A DNA stretch of 64,000 nucleotides, from NCBI GenBank assembly GCA_021775455.1, contig JAJFHU010000028.1:62001-126000 (forward strand). The letters are read 5' to 3'. The notes under the pieces are model-generated. The model worked only from the letters and a program-made list of their open reading frames with translations. It did no database searches and was not told where the DNA came from. How positions within the stretch are numbered: the stretch's first letter is position 1; every line of letters starts with the position of its first letter. The translations under genes and the position numbers were made by a program. This document shows, one piece after another, positions 54,482 to 61,905 of this stretch. The stretch comes from Hyphomicrobiales bacterium. GTDB taxonomy: Bacteria > Pseudomonadota > Alphaproteobacteria > Rhizobiales > Rhizobiaceae.

Positions 54482-55108
54482 TTAGTTAGGCTTGTATCCA
54501 TTCATTGCAGCCAGTGTATCTTCCAGAGAACACCGCGCTCCCGTTTGCAGGTATTCCATTGCACAAAGTGCACCTTCATGTGCAGCTTCAGAGGATCCTG
54601 CAACACAGTCCTCGATAACCCGGCAATAATAATCTGACTGGTGACCGTCTACAAATGTGTAATGGACACAAACATCGGTCAGACCACCGCACAACAGAAG
54701 TGCATCAACTTTCAGGCCTTTAAGAAGAATTTCAAAATCGGTGCCAAAAAATGCCGAGTAACGCCGCTTTTTGATCAGATAATCAGTCGATCGAAAATCA
54801 ATCTCGTCGGCGCAGATCGCAGTATTCGGGTTGCCTTCCAGACAATGAATATCCTCTACCCCATCGAGTTCACGACCAAAATCCACCAGATCATCCCGGT
54901 GTACTTCCTGGATAAAAATCACCGGAATATTCTTTTTCCTGGCTTTGGTGATTACGGTTTGGGATTTGGCCATTCGCTTGTCAAAATCCGGCATGGTCGG
55001 AATTGGCTGATCGGGATCATCAGCAAAAAGTTTCCCCTGAATATCAATAACAATCAGGGCCGGAGCTCCTTCGATCAGCCTGTGTTTTGGTTTTTCTGTT
55101 TGCCCCAT
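54482..55108 (-). CDS. Isochorismatase-family cysteine hydrolase
   Basis: A 208-residue enzyme. APALIVIDIQGKLF gives the catalytic Asp, IKKRRYSAFFGTDFE the Lys, and LCGGLTDVCVHYTFVDGHQ the nucleophilic Cys of the isochorismatase-like amidohydrolase group (nicotinamidase, N-carbamoylsarcosine amidase relatives). The start overlaps the amine oxidase stop (TAATG), so the two act together; it may hydrolyse an amide or carbamoyl group released in the same pathway. Confidence 0.88.
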   Translation of the reverse strand: MGQTEKPKHRLIEGAPALIVIDIQGKLFADDPDQPIPTMPDFDKRMAKSQTVITKARKKNIPVIFIQEVHRDDLVDFGRELDGVEDIHCLEGNPNTAICADEIDFRSTDYLIKKRRYSAFFGTDFEILLKGLKVDALLLCGGLTDVCVHYTFVDGHQSDYYCRVIEDCVAGSSEAAHEGALCAMEYLQTGARCSLEDTLAAMNGYKPN

Positions 55109-56361
55109 TATTGAACCTCTTTGTATACCTGAGTCATTGCCTGCGCAGCACTGATACCAGACAGATATGCACCGTGGGCTGTAGCATAAGCATCGGATGA
55201 CGTGGCTTCACCAGCAAAGAACAATTTATCATCTATCGATTTGGCTAGTTCTTTCCTCTGATGTGCCTTACCGGGTTGGGCAGATGAATAAGCACCTTTG
55301 ACCCAGGGATCGCCGCGCCAAGCTGTAACTATGCGGGCAACCACGCGTTTTGTAATGTCACTTCCGAAAACGGCTTGAAGTTTCTTTTCGACATAATCAA
55401 TTGATGCCTGCTGACCGGCGCGTTCCAACCAGTCTGCAAATCGACCACCCGTTACGGCCTCAACCTGATTAAGCCCAAACGGTTTGATTTGAAATGACAT
55501 TGGCTCGCCATCGATTGCATTTGTTGTAAAACCCTCGGAGGCATCACTTCCGAAAGCATCTTCACTGAATGCGAGGCAAATTCGATTGTGATTGCCAAGA
55601 GACAAGGCTGAAATTGCTTCTTGTTTCCAGGGAGGCAATTCCGGTGTGAATCGTATGTCATTGGCAGCAAGTATTCCGGTTGATACGGTAATCAGTGCGT
55701 GTTTCGCGTGGATTGTGCATTTGGCTGTTTCAAGCTTTACACCTTTACCTGACCAATCAATGCTTTTCACAGCGCTGTTTAACGAGACCGGTATATCCGC
55801 GCCATACCTGCAAATCAATTCCCCGAAGCCTTGTTTGACCGGCCAATTCTCATCGGTATCATTATATGCAAGGACATCCGCTATGGACACCTGATCTACA
55901 TCGGAAGAGCTATTTAGTGATGCAATGTAATCGAAAAGGGATGTCCATTTGTGCTCTCGATCCGAGGCTTCAAATACCGAGCAGTCTTTGCCACTCGCGA
56001 TAATCTTCGCCATGCTGTTAAATTGTTGCTCAAAATAAGTATCAATTTCTGAAATATCATCTTCGGAAATCCAACTGCCGTCCCAGTGACCGCCTTTCGG
56101 ATAACTTCCCTTCGTATATGTAAATCCAAACTCGTCAGCAATTTTCACAAAGGGATTGAGTGAAGCGGAATGCATCCAGTGGCATCCAAGATCAAATGGC
56201 TGACCCGGCAGAATTTCCTCTGTGTAACCCCGGCCTCCAATTCTGTGGGATGCCTCAAGTAACACAAAACTTGTACCCCGGTTTGAAAGTTCGCGCGCGG
56301 CTGCCAGTCCGGCAGCACCTGCACCGACTATGGCAACATCTACTTGTGACGCGTCACTCAT
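55108..56361 (-). CDS. FAD-dependent amine oxidase (monoamine oxidase family)
   Basis: 417 residues from ATG 56361 (GGGAGGAACC). FAD dinucleotide motif VAIVGAGAAGLAAARELSNR, HRIGGRGYTEE, FDLGCHWMH, and the C-terminal flavin motif KLFFAGEATSSDAYATAHGA. Closest in pattern to bacterial flavin monoamine or polyamine oxidases. Oxidises an amine to an aldehyde or imine with H2O2 release. Operon with the isochorismatase-like hydrolase. Confidence 0.92.
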   Translation of the reverse strand: MSDASQVDVAIVGAGAAGLAAARELSNRGTSFVLLEASHRIGGRGYTEEILPGQPFDLGCHWMHSASLNPFVKIADEFGFTYTKGSYPKGGHWDGSWISEDDISEIDTYFEQQFNSMAKIIASGKDCSVFEASDREHKWTSLFDYIASLNSSSDVDQVSIADVLAYNDTDENWPVKQGFGELICRYGADIPVSLNSAVKSIDWSGKGVKLETAKCTIHAKHALITVSTGILAANDIRFTPELPPWKQEAISALSLGNHNRICLAFSEDAFGSDASEGFTTNAIDGEPMSFQIKPFGLNQVEAVTGGRFADWLERAGQQASIDYVEKKLQAVFGSDITKRVVARIVTAWRGDPWVKGAYSSAQPGKAHQRKELAKSIDDKLFFAGEATSSDAYATAHGAYLSGISAAQAMTQVYKEVQ

Positions 56362-56394
56362 GGTTCCTCCCAGCAAGAAACTGTGTGGTACAAG

Positions 56395-56414
56395 TTGATT
56401 GGTTGACCAGTCAA
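56395..56414. promoter_or_regulatory. TGGT-N2-ACCA inverted repeat before the amine oxidase gene
   Basis: TTGATTGGTTGACCAGTCAA: arms TTGAxTGGT / ACCAxTCAA around TG. 33 bp upstream of the amine oxidase start codon, overlapping a possible -35 (TTGACT on the minus strand). Resembles a GntR-type operator. Confidence 0.5.
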
Positions 56415-56457
56415 TTTATACTTTAGAGCCGGAAGCGATTTTGAACATGCAAATGGA

Positions 56458-57777
56458 TCAGGTCACAAAATGAAGTTCGGTAAATTCAGCCCGGTATGCA
56501 GCCACTTCCTTTGCAAGGGATTGCGGATCGTTTGTTGTCAAACCGCGAGCAATCAAGCTGGCAAGCTTTTTTGTATGTTCCGTGGTAATTCCCCAGCGAA
56601 CCAGCTCTGGTGTTCCTATCCGCAAGCCGTTCATGTCACTATCAACTGCTTCAATGGGCAGGCCAATTCCACATGCCAGAAACCCGGATTTCCGAAGCGT
56701 TTTTGATGCCGTTTGTCCTCCACCATAGGAGGCCGCCTTGACAGCAAACTGATGTGATTGCGTAAAACCTCGATCGGCTGCAAAGACTGGAAGCCCAATT
56801 GACGAAAGTTCTTCAGCCAAACTCCTGGAAACTTCGGCCATGGTCCTGGCATAGGCTTTGCCGTGTGTTTTCCAATCCAGCATGGTGATCGCCAAAGATG
56901 CAGACTTTGCTGCGTCGAAGTTCGCGGTCAGGCCGGGAAACGCGATTGCATCCAGTCTTTCGGCGAGATCAGCGTCGTTAGTCACAATCAAGCCACCGGC
57001 CGGTCCCCCAAGGCTCTTATAGGTGCTCATGGTCATTAAGTGAGCACCTTCTGTCAGCGGATTTGGCCAGGCTTCTCCCGCAATGATTCCGCATTGATGT
57101 GCTGCATCAATGACAACTTTCGCTCCAACTTCATCCGCAATTTTGCGAATTTCTCTTACCGGATGCGGGAACAGATTGAGACTGCCACCAATAGTGATCA
57201 GCTTTGGACCCACCTTATTCACCAGTTGGCGCAATGCATCAAGATCGACCGTATAACCATCAGCGTTTACTGGAGCATCATGAATTTTCAAACCGTAAAG
57301 GCCGGCACACCCTGCATCATGATGGGTAACATGCCCACCAATTGAAGCAGGCGGAGCAATAATTGCATCGCCGGGTTTACAAGTTGCCATGAATGAATAG
57401 AGGTTTGACAGCGCTCCAGATGCTACACGAATTTCTGCAAATCTTGCCTTGAACACTTCGGCGCATAACTCTGCGCAAATCACCTCAATTTCTTCAATTG
57501 CCTCCAGACCCATTTCATACTTGTCGCCGGGATAGCCAAGTGATGGTCGGGAACCCAATCCGGCGGCCAGAACGGCTTCTGCCCTTGGGTTCATTACGTT
57601 GGTGGCGGGGTTGAGGTTGAAACAGTCCCGTTCGTGTATCTTAGAATTGAGCGCAATCAACTCATCAACGCGGCTGGAAATCATTCCCGCATTGGAGTCG
57701 GCAGTTTTGGCCGCAATTTCCTGAACCAGATTTTCACAATGGTCGGGTACCCAGTTTCGTTTTTCCAATGCAGCCAT
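56458..57777 (-). CDS. Serine hydroxymethyltransferase-like PLP enzyme
   Basis: 439 residues from ATG 57777 (GGAGAATGTGAA upstream). Fold-type I PLP enzyme of the SHMT group: NPATNVMNPRAEAVLAAGLG, PSLGYPGDKYEMGLEAIEEI, VVIDAAHQCGIIAGEAWPNP, and the PLP lysine in MTMSTYKSLGGPAGG (usual SHMT has TTHKTLRGPRGG). This altered active-site loop suggests a specialised paralogue acting on another beta-hydroxy or alpha-methyl amino acid. Preceded by a candidate structured leader. Confidence 0.88.
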   Translation of the reverse strand: MAALEKRNWVPDHCENLVQEIAAKTADSNAGMISSRVDELIALNSKIHERDCFNLNPATNVMNPRAEAVLAAGLGSRPSLGYPGDKYEMGLEAIEEIEVICAELCAEVFKARFAEIRVASGALSNLYSFMATCKPGDAIIAPPASIGGHVTHHDAGCAGLYGLKIHDAPVNADGYTVDLDALRQLVNKVGPKLITIGGSLNLFPHPVREIRKIADEVGAKVVIDAAHQCGIIAGEAWPNPLTEGAHLMTMSTYKSLGGPAGGLIVTNDADLAERLDAIAFPGLTANFDAAKSASLAITMLDWKTHGKAYARTMAEVSRSLAEELSSIGLPVFAADRGFTQSHQFAVKAASYGGGQTASKTLRKSGFLACGIGLPIEAVDSDMNGLRIGTPELVRWGITTEHTKKLASLIARGLTTNDPQSLAKEVAAYRAEFTELHFVT

Positions 57778-57816
57778 TTCACATTCTCCAGACATTTGAG
57801 AACAGAAAAGCAAATT

Positions 57817-57953
57817 GGCGTAGCTGCCGCAAGCTAGGGTCAGTTTCTCCGCCACGCCCTAGAATGCCGACAATCTCCCGATGGCAGCAATTACGGATTG
57901 CAGGGTGCAAACAAGTGCACATTGCCATAGCCGAAAGTGCCTGGTTGCCAGGC
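57817..57953 (-). ncRNA. Candidate structured 5' leader of the SHMT-like gene
   Basis: Between the SDR stop and the SHMT-like start. In order on the minus strand: hairpin GCCTGG-CAA-CCAGGC (57939-57953); a three-way junction closed by 57881-57886 / 57923-57928 with inner hairpins 57887-57891 / 57897-57901 and 57905-57909 / 57916-57920; then two helices that cannot form together, 57817-57821 / 57854-57858 (GGCGT/ACGCC) and 57834-57839 / 57857-57862 (CTAGGG/CCCTAG). Mutually exclusive helices before a start codon are typical of riboswitches. No known riboswitch consensus was recognised. Found by eye. Confidence 0.45.
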
Positions 57954-57957
57954 GGAT

Positions 57958-58662
57958 TTAGACCGCGCGGGTGAGACCTCCATCAATTCGAAGGTTTTGG
58001 CCTGTCATGTAACCGCCGTCGTCAGAAGCCAGCCAGGAAACAAGCGAAGACACTTCGTTTGCATGACCATACCGACCCATTGGAATTCGGGCCCTGCGAT
58101 CTTCCGTTTCCGGGAGGCTGTCAATAAAACCTGGCAGGACATTGTTCATGCGTATTTTGTCCGCTGCATACTTGTCTGAATAGAGCTTTGTAAATCCCGC
58201 GAGACCTGCCCGCATGACACCGGATGTGGGAAACAATGGGTCAGGTTCAAAGATTGCGAATGTGGAAATGTTGATGATTGAGCCTCCGCCTTGCGCCTGC
58301 ATCATCGGCGTAACAAGCCGGGTCGGGCGGATGACGTTCAAAAGATAAACATCCAGTGCGGCATGCCAGTCCTCATCGGAAATATCCAGTACCGGCCCCT
58401 TTGGACCGTGCCCGGCGGAATTCACCAGCACATCAACCCTGCCCCATCGCTCCGCCGCGCCATCAACAAGACGTTTCAAGTCATCCACCACCAGGTTTGA
58501 ACCGGTGACACCAAATCCACCCAATTCTTTGCCCAACGCTTCGCCTTTTCCGGATGAAGAAAGTATTCCGACGCAAAATCCATCTTCAGCCAGACGGCGG
58601 GCTGCATCAGCCCCCATACCACTACCGCCAGCTGTTACCAATGCTACTTTTTCTACAGTCAT
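57958..58662 (-). CDS. Short-chain dehydrogenase/reductase-like protein with atypical active site
   Basis: A 234-residue SDR. Cofactor motif ALVTAGGSGMGADAARRLAE (GGxGxG), VDVLVNSAGHGPKG (NSAG), SIINIST with the catalytic Ser, and LPGFIDS. The YxxxK catalytic pair is absent: the expected position reads PTSGVMRAGLAG. It still has a cofactor site, so it may bind NAD(P) without classic catalysis or use another residue. First gene of the minus-strand catabolic group; divergent from the LysR gene. Confidence 0.85.
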   Translation of the reverse strand: MTVEKVALVTAGGSGMGADAARRLAEDGFCVGILSSSGKGEALGKELGGFGVTGSNLVVDDLKRLVDGAAERWGRVDVLVNSAGHGPKGPVLDISDEDWHAALDVYLLNVIRPTRLVTPMMQAQGGGSIINISTFAIFEPDPLFPTSGVMRAGLAGFTKLYSDKYAADKIRMNNVLPGFIDSLPETEDRRARIPMGRYGHANEVSSLVSWLASDDGGYMTGQNLRIDGGLTRAV

Positions 58663-58727
58663 CGAATTTCCTTTATCAGCAATACTGTTATCTAAATGGA
58701 CATTACGTCACTTTTTCTCTACACAGT

Positions 58728-59651
58728 ATGCAATTATACTACATTCTAACGATAGATTTTCTATTGCCTTTTTTAGCTACCCTACCACCACTTAACAGTT
58801 TGCGTGCCTTTGAAGCCGCTGGACGGCACTTGAATTTTCGAGCCGCTGCGGACGAATTGGGCGTTACACAAGGAGCAGTTGCCCAGCAAGTCCGGGGTCT
58901 TGAAGAGCTACTTGGAATAAAATTGTTTGAACGCGTGGCAAAGGGCCTCGCTTTTACGTCGCCGGGGCGAAGCTATCACGGCGAGATAAGCGAAGCTTTT
59001 TCTGTTCTGGGAAATGCAACGGCCAAACTAAAACCGGAACCAGCTAAAGTTACCATCAGCGTCACGCCCAGCTTTGCAGCAAAATGGCTGATACCAAACC
59101 TTTCAAGCCTTACCGAGGCTCATCCGGATATCGACTTACGTGTTCTGGCCACGGAAAGTATGCTCAGTTTTCACGCGGATGGAATTGATCTTGCAATCAG
59201 ACAGACCAAGCCGCCATTTGGTGCCAATCTTGAAGCAACCTTGCTTTTTGCACAAGAAGTGATTGCAGTCGCTTCGCCAATGTTGGTCTCTGAGAAACCC
59301 CTGCCCCTTGGTATTGAAACAATCCGCCAGATGGTTCTTCTGCATGACACCCACAATCTATGGGCAGAGTTTTTCAGGCAATTACCTGACACATATGAAT
59401 CTTCAACAAACAGAACCTTGAGCTTCAGTCAGACATCCCTCAGTATTGACGCAGCCCTTGCCGGACAAGGTATAGCACTTGCCAGCCGTTTTCTGGTTGA
59501 ACGAGACATTCAGGCGGGTCATCTAGTGCAGGTTGTTACGGACTCCCTCAAGGGCGAGCGAAACTTCTTTCTCCTGGCGCTTAAATCTGCCCGCCGTAAA
59601 GAAGCAGTCCAACAAGTCATTGACTGGCTTTTGTCTGCGAGCAAATCCTGA
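58728..59651 (+). CDS. LysR-family transcriptional regulator
   Basis: About 307 residues. Helix-turn-helix LPPLNSLRAFEAAGRHLNFR then LGVTQGAVAQQVRGLEELLG; effector domain from about residue 110. The start is uncertain: ATG 58728 or TTG 58764, neither with a strong ribosome site. Starts upstream of 58728 would overlap the divergent SDR gene. Probably controls the SDR/SHMT/amine oxidase/isochorismatase group. Confidence 0.88.
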   Translation: MQLYYILTIDFLLPFLATLPPLNSLRAFEAAGRHLNFRAAADELGVTQGAVAQQVRGLEELLGIKLFERVAKGLAFTSPGRSYHGEISEAFSVLGNATAKLKPEPAKVTISVTPSFAAKWLIPNLSSLTEAHPDIDLRVLATESMLSFHADGIDLAIRQTKPPFGANLEATLLFAQEVIAVASPMLVSEKPLPLGIETIRQMVLLHDTHNLWAEFFRQLPDTYESSTNRTLSFSQTSLSIDAALAGQGIALASRFLVERDIQAGHLVQVVTDSLKGERNFFLLALKSARRKEAVQQVIDWLLSASKS

Positions 59652-59660
59652 AATTTGTCA

Positions 59661-59950
59661 CTAAAGCCCCTCGACAATCACCAAATTTGCGTCTGCAGAG
59701 TTTAGACGATGCTGCGCCAAGGACTTGTAATCGGGATCATCGTGCCAAGCATGGGCTTTTTCCAGGGATGGGAATTTCATAACGACCAAGCCGGATACTC
59801 CCATTCGCCTTCCACCACCTCAAGACTGCGTTTCGAAGTCACGAGCAATTCACCATCGTAGCGCTCAAATATCGGCATGAATCCGGTAAGATAATCCTGG
59901 AATTTTTCCGAATCGTTGATCATTATTTGGGCGATTGCGTAAGCAGACAT
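59661..59950 (-). pseudogene. DUF1330 family protein, frameshifted
   Basis: Starts at ATG 59950 behind GAGGT (MSAYAIAQIMINDSEKFQDY, the DUF1330 opening). The family pattern runs to GEWEYP near 59790, then continues in another frame (SGLVVMKFPSLEKAHAWHDD) to TAG at 59661-59663. One base gained or lost near 59795 explains it. Product would be about 96 residues if restored. DUF1330 is a dimeric ferredoxin-like fold of unknown function. A sequencing error is the alternative. Confidence 0.8.
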
Positions 59951-60230
59951 TGTTCTTACCTCACCATGGTTGCAAGTTTGGGCACTGAACCGCTGTGATA
60001 TCAAACAGGTTGCCCGGGTACGCGCGTTCATGGAATTTATCTCCAGCAAAATCGTTGCGGATCGTGACTTGTTTGAAGGGCGCTACCAGAAACCATAGCG
60101 TGATAACAATTTCGTCAATCATTGCACCAACTGAAGAAGTACAGATACGGCGTGAAGTTAGGCAGAATGCGCTGCATCTGGTAAACTGGGTAGCAGGGGC
60201 GAACATCATGAATTGAAGGGGAGCAACATC
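59951..60230. other. Intergenic region with duplicated ribosome-site/start sequence
   Basis: GGGGCGAACATCATG (60196-60210) is followed by GGGGAGCAACATCATG (60218-60233). The first ATG opens a two-codon frame (ATG AAT TGA). The second is the DUF1326 start. Confidence 0.5.
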
Positions 60231-60872
60231 ATGACACCTTGGGAACTCAAACTAACTGAATTTGGAAATTGCAACTGCGACTATGGTTGCCCGTGTCAAT
60301 TCAATGCGCTGCCAACACATGGCAATTGTGAGGCGTCGGTTTGCATGGAAGTTACAGAAGGTCACTACGGCGACGTCAAACTTGACGGGGTTAGGTTTGG
60401 CGGCTTGTTTCAATGGCCAGGTGCAGTCCACGAAGGTGACGGTAAATGCCAACCATTTGTGGATGAGAGCGCCAGCAATGAACAGCGTGACGCAATTTTG
60501 AAAATCATGAGCGGTGAAGATACTGACCCGATGGCAACAGTGTTTGCAGTCTATGCTTCAACCATGGTCGAGGTGTATGACCCGATTTTTGCACCGGTCA
60601 GTTTTGAAGTGGATGTGGAAGGGCGGAGCGGTCATTTCAGTGTGCCGGGCCTTACTGAAACCAAAGGCGAGCCAATCCGGAACCCGATAACTGGAGCAGA
60701 GCATCGGGCGCGGATTGACCTGCCTCATGGCTTTGAATATGAGATTGCCGAAATTGGAAGTGGAACAAGCAAGACCCAGGGAAAAATCGAATTGGACCTG
60801 AAAGACAGCTACGGCCAGTTTGCCCATCTGCATCTAAACAATCATGGTGTTGTGCGACATCGGTCTGTTTAA
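60231..60872 (+). CDS. DUF1326 family protein
   Basis: A 213-residue protein starting at ATG 60231 (GGGGAG ribosome site). N-terminal GNCNCDYGCPCQFNALPTHG, a cluster of Cys residues that defines DUF1326; later CMEVTEGHYGDVKLDGVRFG and FDxxxxP-like beta segments. Function unknown; the Cys cluster may bind a metal. DUF1326 genes frequently sit beside DUF2182 membrane proteins, but none is seen here. Confidence 0.9.
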   Translation: MTPWELKLTEFGNCNCDYGCPCQFNALPTHGNCEASVCMEVTEGHYGDVKLDGVRFGGLFQWPGAVHEGDGKCQPFVDESASNEQRDAILKIMSGEDTDPMATVFAVYASTMVEVYDPIFAPVSFEVDVEGRSGHFSVPGLTETKGEPIRNPITGAEHRARIDLPHGFEYEIAEIGSGTSKTQGKIELDLKDSYGQFAHLHLNNHGVVRHRSV

Positions 60873-60879
60873 AACTGAC

Positions 60880-61851
60880 TTACTTCGACAATCTCGTACT
60901 TCTCGGCGAAGTGCCGAACTTCTTTTTAAAAGCCAGTGAGAAGTAAGCGGTATTGCTAAAACCTGCTGCCATCGCAATTTCGGTGACGCTCTTCCGCGAA
61001 TTGTTGAGCAGGTGATAGGCGTGCTGCAGGCGCAAGTCGAGATAGTGCTTTGCCGGTGGACAGTCCAAATCCCTCTGAAACCAGCGCTCAACCTGGCGAC
61101 GGGTCACTCCACTTAGTTGCGCAATTTCATCTATCGGCAACGGATCGGAGATGTTGGCTTCCATCAACTTAATGGCATGCTCGATGCGGGTGCCGGGCAC
61201 GTAGGAACGTATCTTTAACAGGCGCTGGCGTTGAGTGGGTTCGCGCATACGATCGGTCGTCAAAATGTCACATATATCCTTGACTGCATCCGCTCCCTGT
61301 TCCTGTTCGACCAGGGTGAGCATCATGTCGATTGCTGCAAGCCCTCCCGCGCATGTGCAGAATTTGTCGTCAATTTCATAAAGCTCTGACTTTACGCGGA
61401 CATTGGGAAAGCGTTCAGAAAATTGCGGCAGGATTTCCCAATGAACAACACAACTTCGATTTTCCAGCAATTTGGCGGCAGCCAAGAGGTGCGCGCCCGT
61501 TGAAAGTCCACCGACGAGAATTCCCTGGCGCGAAAATTCTCGCAAGCCGGCAAACAGCGATGGATTTTCATAACGCTCCACAAATTCACCGGCGCAAACA
61601 ATGACAGCCTTGGGGCGGGCAGTTGTCATGGCGGCTGTCCGGAGTTCAGACAGGCTATAATGCACACTTGAATCTATCTTGTTTGCAGCTTCGACTGGCT
61701 CACCGTACAATGAAGCAAATTTCCAGTGATACTCCTGCCGACCAAGGATGCGGTTTGCGGTTGCAAGGACCTCAATAGCAGACGTTAACGGAACCATCGG
61801 ATAGTCCGGTGTAAGAAAGAATACGTGAGTGCAAAATTCCGGGCTATCCAC
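60880..61851 (-). CDS. GATase1-like AraC-family regulator (GlxA/GbdR type)
   Basis: A 323-residue regulator: N-terminal DJ-1/PfpI (GATase1-like) ligand domain (about 8-190) where the nucleophile elbow reads GGLSTGAHLLAA, Ser replacing the catalytic Cys, so it is a sensor not an enzyme; C-terminal AraC domain with two helix-turn-helix units (IDEIAQLSGVTRRQVERWFQ and VTEIAMAAGFSNTAYFSLAF). This class includes GbdR, which responds to glycine betaine and dimethylglycine. It lies directly after the dimethylglycine/sarcosine dehydrogenase gene, fitting that role. Confidence 0.9.
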   Translation of the reverse strand: MDSPEFCTHVFFLTPDYPMVPLTSAIEVLATANRILGRQEYHWKFASLYGEPVEAANKIDSSVHYSLSELRTAAMTTARPKAVIVCAGEFVERYENPSLFAGLREFSRQGILVGGLSTGAHLLAAAKLLENRSCVVHWEILPQFSERFPNVRVKSELYEIDDKFCTCAGGLAAIDMMLTLVEQEQGADAVKDICDILTTDRMREPTQRQRLLKIRSYVPGTRIEHAIKLMEANISDPLPIDEIAQLSGVTRRQVERWFQRDLDCPPAKHYLDLRLQHAYHLLNNSRKSVTEIAMAAGFSNTAYFSLAFKKKFGTSPRSTRLSK

Positions 61852-61905
61852 GGGTGCCCTCCTCAGTCTCGTTCAAGACCTGTTGAAGTTGCTAGAGTCA
61901 GGACC

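Noticed and set aside
57834-57862. CTAGGG/CCCTAG as a simple terminator after the SDR gene
   Set aside because: The loop is 17 bases and there is no U-run; it is better considered as part of the alternative helices in the SHMT-like leader.
59995-60216. 73-codon plus-strand frame before DUF1326
   Set aside because: No ribosome site at its start, no family signal, and it ends in the two-codon frame that overlaps the DUF1326 leader.
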